A stretch of 64,000 nt of DNA, from the NCBI RefSeq assembly GCF_012911895.1, contig NZ_JAAXCV010000021.1:1-64000 (forward strand), read 5' to 3'. The first letter of the stretch is position 1, and each line of letters opens with the position of its first letter. Both the position numbers and the translations under genes were made by a program. The notes beneath the pieces are model-generated. The model worked only from the letters and a program-made list of their open reading frames with translations, was not told where the DNA came from and did not search any database. This document shows positions 45,631-54,436 of this stretch, piece after piece. The stretch is from Bacillus sp. RO3 (GTDB taxonomy: Bacteria > Bacillota > Bacilli > Bacillales > Bacillaceae_B).

Positions 45631-46590
45631 ATGAGGCCATCCATCTATATCACAAGAAAACTTCCCGAATCAATTATTGCCCCCTTACAGGCTCAGTTTG
45701 AAGTCGATATGTGGGAGGATGAGGATGTTCCTGTACCAAGGGACATTCTCCTCCATAAAGCAGAGGCTTCCTCTGCGCTGCTTACGATGCTTTCGGATAA
45801 CGTTGATCAGGAGCTGATTCAGAATTCTCCTTCATTGAAGGTGGTGGCAAATCTTGCTGTCGGCTATGACAATATTGACCTTGAAGCGGCAAAGCAAAGA
45901 GGTGTAATCATTTGCAACACACCTGATGTATTGACGGAAACAACGGCTGATTTAACCTTTGGTTTGTTAATGGCAACTGCGAGGAGAATCGTTGAGGCAG
46001 ACCGTTATATCAAGGAGGGGAAATGGAAGAGCTGGTCCCCCCTATTATTGGCTGGTTTAGATATTCATCAGAAAACGTTGGGGATTGTCGGAATGGGAAG
46101 CATCGGGGAAGCGGTGGCAAGAAGGGCGAAAGGATTCAATATGGAGGTCCTGTATCATAATCGTTCCAGAAAGAAAGAATCTGAACAGCGTCTTGGTGTT
46201 CATTATGCAACCTTTGAAGATCTTCTGAAGCGTTCTGATTTCGTCGTTGTTCTTGCTCCTCTCAATGAGGGGACATTGGGCATGTTCCAGATAGAACAAT
46301 TCACCGTGATGAAGGAGACCGCTATTTTCATCAATGCAGCCCGTGGGGCAATGGTCAATGAAGAGGCGTTGGAAAGAGCGATCGTAACGGGGGAGATAGC
46401 AGGAGCAGGACTGGATGTATTCGAATCGGAGCCCATTGATCCAGACCATCCGCTGCTTGCGTTAGACCAGGTGGTCGCCCTCCCTCATATCGGAAGTGCA
46501 TCACAAGAAACGCGTTACAGGATGATGAGTTTATGTGTGGAGAATATTCTCGCTGTCTTAAAGGGGAACGAACCAAAGACATTTGTATAG
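45631..46590 (+). CDS. 2-hydroxyacid dehydrogenase (D-glycerate type)
   Basis: A 319-residue NAD(P)-dependent D-2-hydroxyacid dehydrogenase. The Rossmann motif is GIVGMGSIGEAVARR, and catalytic residues appear in order: Arg in NAARGAMVNEEAL, Glu in DVFESEP and His in LPHIGSAS. The N-terminal TLLSDNVDQELI and NLAVGYDNID are usual for glyoxylate/hydroxypyruvate reductases. Substrate not proven. Monocistronic; ribosome site AAGGTAGGGA. Confidence 0.88.
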   Translation: MRPSIYITRKLPESIIAPLQAQFEVDMWEDEDVPVPRDILLHKAEASSALLTMLSDNVDQELIQNSPSLKVVANLAVGYDNIDLEAAKQRGVIICNTPDVLTETTADLTFGLLMATARRIVEADRYIKEGKWKSWSPLLLAGLDIHQKTLGIVGMGSIGEAVARRAKGFNMEVLYHNRSRKKESEQRLGVHYATFEDLLKRSDFVVVLAPLNEGTLGMFQIEQFTVMKETAIFINAARGAMVNEEALERAIVTGEIAGAGLDVFESEPIDPDHPLLALDQVVALPHIGSASQETRYRMMSLCVENILAVLKGNEPKTFV

Positions 46591-46597
46591 TCAAAAA

Positions 46598-46633
46598 AAG
46601 CAGCCTGTATCCAGTGAAGGATACAGGCTGCTT
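46598..46633. terminator. Bidirectional terminator
   Basis: Perfect 15-bp stem between 46598-46612 and 46619-46633, preceded by A-rich sequence (T-rich on the minus strand). It probably ends both the dehydrogenase and yutI. Confidence 0.85.
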
Positions 46634-46644
46634 CAAAAATGGTA

Positions 46645-46881
46645 TTAGAATACTTGCTCTACTTCAACGATACCAGGGACTTCTTCCACTAAGGCGCGCT
46701 CGATACCTGCTTTTAATGTGATGGTCGAACTTGGGCAGCTTCCGCATGCCCCCAGCAGGCGCAGTTTTACAATCCCGTCTTCAACGTCTACAAGTTCACA
46801 GTCTCCACCATCGCGAAGCAGGAACGGTCGTAATTTATCTAATACTTCCTGAACAGGTGCAATCATTTCGTTTTCAGCCAT
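46645..46881 (-). CDS. yutI: NifU-like Fe-S carrier
   Basis: A 78-residue NifU C-terminal-domain protein with the cluster-binding CGSCPSS (C46, C49), preceded by [11 protein letters not shown]. It receives Fe-S clusters and transfers them to target enzymes, complementing SufBCD and the ErpA-like protein at 58292. It is expressed divergently from yuzD. Confidence 0.93.
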   Translation of the reverse strand: MAENEMIAPVQEVLDKLRPFLLRDGGDCELVDVEDGIVKLRLLGACGSCPSSTITLKAGIERALVEEVPGIVEVEQVF

Positions 46882-47078
46882 AATTATCTACTCCTTTCCT
46901 TACTCTCTATTATAATGACATATTCACAAAAAATCTATCAACCTGCAAACTATTGGGAATTTCTTTTCGGGAATTTTTCTACAGTAAGCTTCTCGAGAGA
47001 AATTTGATACATTCCTGTTCCAACCGTGCTGCTTTTTTTGTAAAATATACAAAAGAGGGAAACAAAGGGGAGAGAAAG

Positions 47079-47405
47079 ATGGAGCGTAAACCTGTTGAAA
47101 TGCACGTATATGGTGCGGAAATCCTGTGTCCAAGCTGCGTGAATTTGCCGTCATCAAAGGAAACATACGAATGGCTGGAGGCTGCCGTCAGTCGCAAGTA
47201 CCCAAACCAGCCCTTTGTCATTAAATATGTAGACATTCATAACCCGCCAGATGAGGAAGCTGTAAAGCAGTTTGCTGAACGGGTGATTGAAGAGGATATG
47301 TTTTATCCAATCGTCCTGTTAGAAGGGAATATTGTCGGCGAAGGCAACCCGAAATTAAAGACCATTTATTCTGAGTTAGAGAAATACGGTTATAAAGCCG
47401 TTTGA
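47079..47405 (+). CDS. yuzD: YuzD-like thioredoxin-fold protein
   Basis: A 108-residue DUF1462/YuzD protein with CPSC (C17, C20) in LCPSCVNLPSSKETYEW, a plausible thiol/disulfide or Fe-S site. It is adjacent to and divergent from yutI, as in B. subtilis, so a link to Fe-S chemistry is possible. AAGGGGAGAG precedes ATG 47079; an upstream in-frame ATG at 46953 has no ribosome site. Confidence 0.85.
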   Translation: MERKPVEMHVYGAEILCPSCVNLPSSKETYEWLEAAVSRKYPNQPFVIKYVDIHNPPDEEAVKQFAERVIEEDMFYPIVLLEGNIVGEGNPKLKTIYSELEKYGYKAV

Positions 47406-47461
47406 TGGGGATCATGATCTTTGAAAATCGCGGGTGATAAAACCTGACATTCTTCAAATAT

Positions 47462-47494
47462 AAAAAAGAACCGCAATCCGCGGTTCTTTTTTAT
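47462..47494. terminator. Shared terminator
   Basis: AAAAAAGAACCGC/GCGGTTCTTTTTT around AATCC; works on both strands between yuzD and yutJ. Confidence 0.9.
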
Positions 47495-47495
47495 A

Positions 47496-48563
47496 TCATC
47501 CATTATGATATTTATACATCCACAACACACCGGACTTCAACAATCGAGCGACACGGCCCGTGATGGAGCGTTCATTTACAAGTCCGAATCCATGTTTCTT
47601 TCCGAGTGACCCGAGGATTCCCTTCAGCTTGATCTTAGGCAGCTCCTCTGGAAGCGGTTCATTCTTCCAACGTTTAAGTAGGACTGTGACGATTTGTTCC
47701 GCTTGTCCTTCAGCAAGCTGGGCACTTGGGGCTTGAGGAAGGCTTGCACAGTCACCAACCACATAAACATTCTCATCCTGGGGAAGGTTGTGATACTTTG
47801 TCAGAATAACGCGACCGCTTGCATCCTTTTCAACATCCATATCACGAACGACTTTACTTGGCTGAATTCCTGCAGTCCAAACGATGGCGTCGCAGAAAAT
47901 CTGCTCTTCGTGGTTATGGAGGGTGTTTGGCTCCACTTTCGTAATATTCGAGCCATTGACGATGTCTACGTCATTTTCGTCGAACCATCCATGTACGTAT
48001 GAGCTTAAACGTTCAGGAAAGGCATTGAGGATACGTGGACCACGGTCGAATAATTTAATTTTTAAATCAGAACGGCTTTCGCGAAGTTCACTTGCTAACT
48101 CAATCCCGCTCAAACCTGCTCCAACGATCCCAACAATGGAACCTGCTGGAAGGTTACAGAGTGTCTGGTACGTTTTACGGGATTTTTCAATCGTTTGGAT
48201 CGAGTAAGTATGTTCATCGGCACCAGGGACATTGTGATATTTATCCTCACACCCAAGTCCAATGACCAGATCATCGTAAGGGACCGGATCCTGGTCCTTC
48301 ATATGAACGAGCTTGTTCTCTATATCCACTCCGGAAATATCTCCATATACATAGGATAATCGGGCATGTTCCGGGAATGATACGCGTACATGTTGATCCG
48401 AAATCGTACCTGCGGCTAACGCGTAGTACTCTGTCTTAAGACAGTGGTAAGGATTTCGGTCAATCAGGGTAATGGATACATCTTCAGGTAATTGATTGGG
48501 TAATAAGCGAAGAAGAACGCGCATGTTCCCATATCCTCCGCCGAGCAGCACTAATTGTTTCAT
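47496..48563 (-). CDS. yutJ: NADH dehydrogenase-like flavoprotein
   Basis: A 355-residue FAD/NAD-dependent oxidoreductase of the type-II NADH dehydrogenase group. FAD motif GGGYGNMRVL at residues 8-17, NAD motif GIVGAGLSGIELA, and the second FAD motif YVVGDCAS. Related to yumB at 62280 but shorter at both ends. Start 48563 is behind AAGGGGAAA. Confidence 0.88.
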   Translation of the reverse strand: MKQLVLLGGGYGNMRVLLRLLPNQLPEDVSITLIDRNPYHCLKTEYYALAAGTISDQHVRVSFPEHARLSYVYGDISGVDIENKLVHMKDQDPVPYDDLVIGLGCEDKYHNVPGADEHTYSIQTIEKSRKTYQTLCNLPAGSIVGIVGAGLSGIELASELRESRSDLKIKLFDRGPRILNAFPERLSSYVHGWFDENDVDIVNGSNITKVEPNTLHNHEEQIFCDAIVWTAGIQPSKVVRDMDVEKDASGRVILTKYHNLPQDENVYVVGDCASLPQAPSAQLAEGQAEQIVTVLLKRWKNEPLPEELPKIKLKGILGSLGKKHGFGLVNERSITGRVARLLKSGVLWMYKYHNG

Positions 48564-48835
48564 GAAAATTTCCCCTTTTTGCACTCTACATTATTGTTGA
48601 AATAGTGTGTTTGTATATGATGATATCCCTCTAATGGTGTGGGACAGGATTGAAAGGACATCGTGCGAAAACGTGTCCTGTAAAGTAAGCATTTTCAATA
48701 TGAAGCATATATCGGGTAAAGCCTGCATTAATAAACCTATTAACATTAAAAGTATATCGAAATAACAGGGTTTTCACAACAGAAATAAGCGAAAATGTTC
48801 ACAATCTGTTATACCATTAGACGGAACCCAAATGA
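48564..48835. other. Spacer with a hairpin
   Basis: AGGACA (48655-48660) and TGTCCT (48674-48679), extended by CGT/ACG with a single bulged T, form a hairpin with GCGAAA loop and no U tract. Otherwise AT-rich without ORF. Confidence 0.4.
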
Positions 48836-48864
48836 TTGACGATAAGGGTAAAAAAAGGTAGCAT
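48836..48864 (+). promoter_or_regulatory. Promoter of yuzB
   Basis: TTGACG (48836-48841), 17-bp spacer, TAGCAT (48859-48864). Confidence 0.6.
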
Positions 48865-48889
48865 AACAAAGAGTAGTGAGGTGATGGAA

Positions 48890-49126
48890 TTGAAACCTAT
48901 TATAGAATTTTGTATAAGCAATCTTGCTAGCGGTGCGCAAAAAGCGCTTGAAATATTAGAGAGAGACCCCAACCTTGATGTCATAGAGTACGGATGCCTG
49001 GGATACTGTGGAAAATGTGCCCAATCCTTTTATGCTCTCGTGAATGGGGAAGTCGTGACAGGGGACACACCTGAAGAACTGGTGGATCATATCTATCAAT
49101 TCCTTGAAGATAATCCAATGTTCTAA
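48890..49126 (+). CDS. yuzB: YuzB family protein
   Basis: A 78-residue DUF1450/YuzB protein with [19 protein letters not shown] and the conserved CLGYCGKC (three cysteines), ending DNPMF as in B. subtilis. The Cys set may bind Fe-S or zinc. TTG 48890 is chosen because GAGGTG is six bases away and the length matches YuzB; ATG 48884 would add two residues. Confidence 0.85.
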   Translation: MKPIIEFCISNLASGAQKALEILERDPNLDVIEYGCLGYCGKCAQSFYALVNGEVVTGDTPEELVDHIYQFLEDNPMF

Positions 49127-49155
49127 AACAAAATGGATCATATCCAATCAAAAAG

Positions 49156-49190
49156 GAGTGCCGGATCATTAGATTCCGGCACTCTTTTTT
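49156..49190 (+). terminator. yuzB terminator
   Basis: GAGTGCCGGA/TCCGGCACTC stem with T6. Confidence 0.9.
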
Positions 49191-49289
49191 CATGCCACAT
49201 GATGCATTGCGCAAAAAATGGGATGGTCATCAACAGTGGGGTGAGACTGGGAAAATTTACTAATAATCCATACTAAATCAAAATAAGTA

Positions 49290-49310
49290 TGTACAAAGAC
49301 TCATTGTACA
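49290..49310. promoter_or_regulatory. Inverted repeat upstream of a small membrane ORF
   Basis: TGTACAA and TTGTACA separated by 7 bp, about 70 bp before ATG 49382. Operator-like, regulator unknown. Confidence 0.4.
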
Positions 49311-49381
49311 AGTTCAGTGGAACACTTGGATGATGAATCAAGCTCTGGATTGGGGCTGATCATTTGTATAAGGATCGTTTT

Positions 49382-49543
49382 ATGAGTGCCGTCATTTTAC
49401 TGCTGTTTATCTTACTGGTTGTCCATATAATCCGCATCATTCTTCATGTCAGAATATACGTTGTATATAGTATGGGGATCGGTCCTGTTTTCTTAATCGG
49501 GCTGATCATTTTCCTCATTGTCTTCCTTTATTTCAAAGCTTGA
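49382..49543 (+). CDS. Small hydrophobic membrane protein
   Basis: A 53-residue protein consisting of two hydrophobic segments (VILLLFILLVVHIIRIILH, then FLIGLIIFLIVFLYF) joined by RIYVVYSMGIGP. AAGGAT lies seven bases before the ATG. I do not recognise a family. It may be the first gene read with the downstream anti-sigma-like gene, but 150 bp separate them. Confidence 0.5.
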   Translation: MSAVILLLFILLVVHIIRIILHVRIYVVYSMGIGPVFLIGLIIFLIVFLYFKA

Positions 49544-49696
49544 AGATCGGATGTTTATTTTCAGGGTTCAATTGATGGACGCTTTTCTCATGATTGCGTC
49601 CTATTTTGTGATGATATCTTTATGGAATAAGTGATTGTCCAAAAAGGAATCATTTGAAATAATTGGTATTACATATGAGTGGGGGGGAATCGGGAA

Positions 49697-51160
49697 ATGA
49701 AATTTTCCTGTGAGGTTGTACAACATCTACATCCATTGTACGAAGCAGGTGATCTCAGTCTGTCAGTTAAAGGAGAGGTGGAGGATCATATAAAAGGATG
49801 TGAAGAGTGCAGATCCATTTACAAGCTATCTAAAGGAGAAGAGTATGATACTTCGAATTCATCCCGTCGCAGCACCCATTCATCGGTGAAGATTCTACTT
49901 GGGGTTATTAGCGTTTTTCTCCTGATCATCTTACTTAACTTCTATCAAAGTCAGCGTAACCAAGTATTTTCTGCTTATGACCACATATACAAAAGTGCTG
50001 AAGACCTTGAACAGATCATTGAAGCGACCCCAGATGCATCCCGTGAAGAGCTGCGTTACTTAAAGGACAACTATTTTCAAGGGATGTATGAAGGAGTAGA
50101 AAGATTGACCCTATCGTTGAACTGGTTTGAAAAGCAAAGGCTAAAAAGTTCCAGCATATATGTAAACCAACAATCCTTCTATACAGCACTTGAGAACCTC
50201 CATGCAAGGAAATCGGATGGCCGATGGGATGAGATTGATCAAAAGATGTATGATCGATTGAGCGGGTATGCAGGAGAATACAGAAAAGAAGTGGAAGAGG
50301 ACTACAAGAAGTTTAATCATGGATACAGTTCTTATTTCCAAACAGTGGATGTTAGAGATCTAAGCATGCCGATAGAAGAAATAAACAAGCATACTTATAC
50401 ATACAATCGATTTCACCAGCTGCCCGATCAAGTCAAACCAATGGATGATCTAGAACTGAAGAAGAGAATCGCGGATTTCTTAAAGGTTGATCATCAACAC
50501 GTGAAGGTAGATAAGAATGAGGACGATCGCTATCGGTTCACGATTAAACGTCATGATATAGAGGGAGAAGTAGATCCGTTCTCGGGTTACCCGGTCCGCA
50601 TGGATGACGCAGGATCTCCAACGTTAAAAGGAGAGCTATTAGATGTGAACGAGATACAGGAGAAAGCAAGTTCGTTTCTTCAAAGAATGTATGGTGAGGA
50701 TAAATCATTTGCCATCGAGTATCTCGGTATCAATGTGAATGATTCCAGTAACGTAAACGATCAATATTATACGTTTGGGTATATGCCCATGTTCGGATCA
50801 ATGCGTGCATATGCTTTTTCTGATCAGTCCAATAGGATCTATGTCGATGCGAGGTCAGGAGAATTCAGGATGATGAACAGCCTTGAGGAGGTTCCCATAC
50901 ATCATGGCTTTCGTGGGGAAGGCATTGAAAACATTACAGCCGAAGAGGGTTCTGAGCTTCTAAAGGATAAAGTGGAAAACGAAGATAAAAAGCTGGTGGA
51001 AAAAAGGAAATATAAATGGTTCGATTCATTTTTCATCTATTCCTCAACCTCTGGGGGGTTTGTCCCTGTGCATGCCTATGGGTTAAGCGATCAGGATTCG
51101 ACCTGGCGGTATATCAATATGGAAAATGGAAAGGAAGAGCATCTTTATGTGAAGGACTGA
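49697..51160 (+). CDS. Anti-sigma-like membrane protein with zinc-finger head
   Basis: A 487-residue protein. Residues 1-45 contain the anti-sigma zinc motif H31-x3-C35-x2-C38 (HIKGCEECR) after HLHPLYEAGDLSLSVKGEVE; one transmembrane helix spans about 64-83; the remaining 400 residues are outside and include PepSY/YcdB-like repeats (KRIADFLKVDHQHVKV, SGYPVRMDD, VDARSGEFRMM). This layout is that of an anti-sigma factor with a large sensor domain, but no sigma-factor gene is next to it. ATG 49697 follows GGGGGGGAA. Confidence 0.75.
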   Translation: MKFSCEVVQHLHPLYEAGDLSLSVKGEVEDHIKGCEECRSIYKLSKGEEYDTSNSSRRSTHSSVKILLGVISVFLLIILLNFYQSQRNQVFSAYDHIYKSAEDLEQIIEATPDASREELRYLKDNYFQGMYEGVERLTLSLNWFEKQRLKSSSIYVNQQSFYTALENLHARKSDGRWDEIDQKMYDRLSGYAGEYRKEVEEDYKKFNHGYSSYFQTVDVRDLSMPIEEINKHTYTYNRFHQLPDQVKPMDDLELKKRIADFLKVDHQHVKVDKNEDDRYRFTIKRHDIEGEVDPFSGYPVRMDDAGSPTLKGELLDVNEIQEKASSFLQRMYGEDKSFAIEYLGINVNDSSNVNDQYYTFGYMPMFGSMRAYAFSDQSNRIYVDARSGEFRMMNSLEEVPIHHGFRGEGIENITAEEGSELLKDKVENEDKKLVEKRKYKWFDSFFIYSSTSGGFVPVHAYGLSDQDSTWRYINMENGKEEHLYVKD

Positions 51161-51244
51161 ATGTCTCCACTTCCTTACCTAAATAAAGGAATAGTTGAGA
51201 TCGGTGGAGAATGACTTTACTGAACGTATAAAGGAGTGAAGACG

Positions 51245-51910
51245 ATGGCTACTTGGGTAACACACTTTAGGATTGCTGAAGAACTACTAAAGAGGGATTG
51301 GCCTGTTTCACCTATAGAGTTTTTGGTTGGGAATATTGGTCCCGATTGCGGGCTGATCGGGGAGGACGGTATACCCCGACCGCCAAAATCCGTAACCCAT
51401 TTCAAGACGGATGGAAGAATAAACCCGGAGTCTTTTTACAATCAGTATCTTGATCATGAAGTAGAAAGCTCCTCTCCAGAGTCTTCTTATCACTTGGGGT
51501 ACTACATTCATTTAGTGACGGATGAAGAATGGGTGAACCTCTTGAAGAGAAAGAAACAGGAGAAAGTGTATCAGGAGATATTGCATACTCCTGAATATAC
51601 TTCATTGGTGAAAAGAGATTGGTATGGTTTGGATTTTTTATATTTGAAAGATCATAAAGACACTATTTTTTGGAATGAATTTCAACATATAACTGAATTT
51701 CCGGAGTACTTACGTTTCTTCCCAAAGGGTCAGACGTTAGAGCAGATCCAAAATATTACCAGGTTCTATCATACTAGTACCATTCCTGAAAATCATAAGT
51801 TTATCTATCTTTCAGCACAGGAAGTGGACGAGTTTGTGGACATGATTGTAAAGAAGGTCATGGGGCTTTTGAATCAAAGGGTGGTTAACGTCCGTTCGTC
51901 TCATGCATGA
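51245..51910 (+). CDS. Zinc-dependent phospholipase C-type hydrolase
   Basis: A 221-residue protein with WVTHFRIAEELLKR at the N-terminus, GNIGPDCG and a central His-rich YHLGYYIHLVTDEEW, arranged like the metal-binding His/Asp set of PF00882-type (zinc-dependent phospholipase C) proteins. No signal peptide. Ribosome site AAAGGAGTG. Its substrate is unknown. Confidence 0.7.
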   Translation: MATWVTHFRIAEELLKRDWPVSPIEFLVGNIGPDCGLIGEDGIPRPPKSVTHFKTDGRINPESFYNQYLDHEVESSSPESSYHLGYYIHLVTDEEWVNLLKRKKQEKVYQEILHTPEYTSLVKRDWYGLDFLYLKDHKDTIFWNEFQHITEFPEYLRFFPKGQTLEQIQNITRFYHTSTIPENHKFIYLSAQEVDEFVDMIVKKVMGLLNQRVVNVRSSHA

Positions 51911-52044
51911 AGACTTTCAGCATTAAATCCCTAAATTGGTATATCCGAAACGAGTGATCCTCTTGAACGGTTAGGCTATGCTGACAAGCTAAAATCATGG
52001 TTTCATGCAAATGTAAACAATATTTTTGTAAAGGAGTTTCATGC

Positions 52045-52287
52045 ATGGCGAAAAATTCCGCGGTTAAACGGGTATATCAAGCGCTAAGAAGTTCCTGGTC
52101 CATCCATTCAAGTACGAAATGGAGGAAAGATGAGCCTGCAAAGGGGCAGTGCGGGGTAACAACGTTGGTTGTTCATGACATACTGGGTGGAGAGATAAGA
52201 AAAAGGAAAACATGGGAATGTTCAGATATGATGACAAGTAATGAAGAAGGAGTATTCAGGTGTACTCTCCAATACATAGTGGGATGA
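52045..52287 (+). CDS. Truncated YunG-like protein
   Basis: An 80-residue protein whose first half (YQALRSSWSIHSSTKW, GQCGVTTLVVHDILGGEI) matches YunG, but the C-terminal half is replaced by unrelated sequence ending TLQYIVG. YunG proteins are longer and continue with a His/Tyr/Asp-rich domain (RYDFT-like). A +2 frame just downstream reads MFRYDD, hinting at an indel. Probably a decayed gene. AAGGAG precedes ATG 52045. Confidence 0.5.
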   Translation: MAKNSAVKRVYQALRSSWSIHSSTKWRKDEPAKGQCGVTTLVVHDILGGEIRKRKTWECSDMMTSNEEGVFRCTLQYIVG

Positions 52288-52301
52288 AAAGGAGGAAGAT
52301 T

Positions 52302-53186
52302 ATGAGCCTAAAAGATGGGGAGTTCAGCGTTAATATAAATGGAGTGAAGCATTGGGTAAAAGTGGAAGGGAGCAAAAATGGAACAACTCCGTTGATTATC
52401 CTTCACGGTGGGCCAGGTGGAAACCATTATGTGTTTGAACGAACGGCTGGTCACATATTGGCACAATCAAGAACCGTCGTTTATTACGAACAGCGTGGCT
52501 GTGGCCGATCTGAGATGCCAAAATCAAATGAAGACTATTCCATCGAGCTGCTTGTAAAAGATTTCGTGCAACTGAAAAAGTGGTTGGGGATTGATAAAGT
52601 AGATCTTCTCGGATATTCCTTTGGTGGAGAATTAGCTCTTGAAATGGCCGTTGTGATTCCTGAAGAAATCAATCAGCTTATCCTGTCCGGCCCAAGTTTA
52701 ATGAACACAGATATTCAGAAATTGACTCAATTCACCGGCTTTATGTCCATAGCCAGCCCCTCCCTTTTGAATGAAATATCAGCTCTTCTACAAGGAGGGG
52801 GGGAACTGGATGAGATCCACGATAGAATCTGGGAACTGGCAGGACCTGATACCGTTGATCTCTTATTATTCGAAGATCAGGTAATAGCGAGTAAGAATAG
52901 ACTCCTATGGGAAGAAAGCCGTTTGAACAATACAGGGTTCATGATGAAGGCCCTCAGGAACCATCCAATGGAAGTTCCCCTCCCTCTTCGGCTGGAACAA
53001 GTAGAAAACCAGACATTGATCATCACAGGCGTGTTCGATCGAAATACAGGAGTGCCACTCTCTAAACTGATTCATTCCCATCTTAGTAACAGCAGATTAG
53101 TCGTCTTTGAAAAGAGCGCTCATTTCCCGGATTTGGAGGAAACAGACAAATTTGTAGAGACGGTGCTGACCTTCTTGGAAGCGTAA
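52302..53186 (+). CDS. Alpha/beta hydrolase, proline iminopeptidase-like
   Basis: A 294-residue alpha/beta-hydrolase. Oxyanion loop HGGPGG at 35-40, nucleophile S106 in GYSFGGE, acid Asp in GVFDRNTG and catalytic His in SAHFPDLEE. The HGGPGG type belongs to the proline iminopeptidase/tricorn-interacting aminopeptidase group (S33). No signal peptide, so intracellular. AAAGGAGGAA precedes ATG 52302. Confidence 0.88.
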   Translation: MSLKDGEFSVNINGVKHWVKVEGSKNGTTPLIILHGGPGGNHYVFERTAGHILAQSRTVVYYEQRGCGRSEMPKSNEDYSIELLVKDFVQLKKWLGIDKVDLLGYSFGGELALEMAVVIPEEINQLILSGPSLMNTDIQKLTQFTGFMSIASPSLLNEISALLQGGGELDEIHDRIWELAGPDTVDLLLFEDQVIASKNRLLWEESRLNNTGFMMKALRNHPMEVPLPLRLEQVENQTLIITGVFDRNTGVPLSKLIHSHLSNSRLVVFEKSAHFPDLEETDKFVETVLTFLEA

Positions 53187-53332
53187 GTTTAATCAAATCG
53201 ATTATAATGAAAAGAAAGCAATACATTAGGTCTTCTTATTTGGGAATAGGGGGAATGAGTGTTTCGCTCGACCAGTTAAGAATGGTTACCAACAGTCACA
53301 GCTTTGACAGGGGCGTAAAAATGGAGTTTGAG

Positions 53333-53363
53333 AGGACATTGCAAAAAGGCAGCGTCCTTTTTT
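53333..53363 (+). terminator. Terminator after the hydrolase
   Basis: AGGAC...GTCCT imperfect stem followed by T6. A 40-codon frame with GGGGGA site (from 53255) runs into it and is probably spurious. Confidence 0.5.
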
Positions 53364-53477
53364 GTGGTTACCTTTAAAGGAATACATTCAATCAACAGAG
53401 AAAATAGTACAGTGCGGGACGAAGGCTGTAGAGTGTGATGATGCCCTGTGCAACAGTTTAAAATGGAGGAAATGTAG

Positions 53478-54020
53478 ATGAATCTATTATATGAAGTGAT
53501 ACCGGAAGAAAAGGCAGAACAGTGCCGGGACTTGTGCAATGAACTGATGAACTTTCAGCAGTCGAAGGCTGTCATTACACCGGAACGGTTTGACAGCATG
53601 AATTTTGACACTAGGATGCTGCCATCGATTAAAAATGCCCTGCACAATTATATAGTCACTGTAAAGGATCCACATAAACAAGATGAAGTAGTTGCCTATG
53701 TATATACCAACATTTCTCCTAAAGAAGCGTATTCTAATCAATTTGCCACGTTTTTTGACCTTTCATCGGTGCAACGGGATCATGTCGGTTGTCTCTCCCA
53801 GTTTTATATTAAAGAGGGGTATCGACAATTCGGTGTGGGATCCAGGCTATTTGATATGTCGATGGATTGGTTGAACACATTTGAGGATGTGGAGGATTAC
53901 TTTGTCTTTACGTCGAATGGGAACCAAGAGGCATTGGAATTCTATAAGCGGAAAGGATTCACAGTTTCTCATGATATTTTGGAAGGGTTTATCACGGTGT
54001 TACGAAGTCAGAGGAAATAA
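53478..54020 (+). CDS. GNAT-family N-acetyltransferase
   Basis: A 180-residue protein with acetyl-CoA motif FYIKEGYRQFGVGSRLFDMS (R-x-x-G-x-G type) and the later NGNQEALEFYKRKGF. The substrate is unknown. GGAGGAAAT precedes the ATG. It is 18 bp upstream of the DUF1801 gene, likely one transcript. Confidence 0.85.
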   Translation: MNLLYEVIPEEKAEQCRDLCNELMNFQQSKAVITPERFDSMNFDTRMLPSIKNALHNYIVTVKDPHKQDEVVAYVYTNISPKEAYSNQFATFFDLSSVQRDHVGCLSQFYIKEGYRQFGVGSRLFDMSMDWLNTFEDVEDYFVFTSNGNQEALEFYKRKGFTVSHDILEGFITVLRSQRK

Positions 54021-54038
54021 TAGAGCAGGAGGGATAAG

Positions 54039-54410
54039 ATGGGCGTGTTTGAAGCGTATGTAGCAGGTATCGAGAATCCCGGCCACCGCAACCGAATGGA
54101 GGAAATCCTGAATTGGGTGATGGAGCAATTCCCGCAATTGGAGCCTCAAGTGAAATGGAATACACCCATGTTTACAGATCACGGCACATTTATTATCGGG
54201 ATCGACGCAGCGAAGCATCATGTAAGTGTTGCACCTGAGGAAGTGACCATGACCCATTTTGCCGACAGGATTGAACAAGCCGGCTACAGTGCTACAAAAG
54301 GGTTGTTTCGTATTAAGTGGAAAGACCCGGTAGATTACAAATTACTGGAAAAGATGATTACATACAATATTCAGGATAAAGCTGAAATGACAAGTTTTTG
54401 GCGGAAGTAG
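54039..54410 (+). CDS. DUF1801 (YdhG-like) protein
   Basis: A 123-residue protein of the DUF1801/YdhG family (EVKWNTPMFTDHGTFIIG-type core, HHVSVAPEEV, GLFRIKW). Such proteins have been called frataxin-like iron chaperones in B. subtilis (YdhG), but the evidence is limited. AGGAGGGA precedes the ATG. Lies in a run with GNAT and YdeI genes. Confidence 0.8.
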   Translation: MGVFEAYVAGIENPGHRNRMEEILNWVMEQFPQLEPQVKWNTPMFTDHGTFIIGIDAAKHHVSVAPEEVTMTHFADRIEQAGYSATKGLFRIKWKDPVDYKLLEKMITYNIQDKAEMTSFWRK

Positions 54411-54436
54411 AAAGATGAAGCTGAGGGGGTACCTTT

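Noticed and set aside
53255-53377. 40-codon frame with GGGGGA site
   Set aside because: Overlaps the terminator of the hydrolase gene and has no family.
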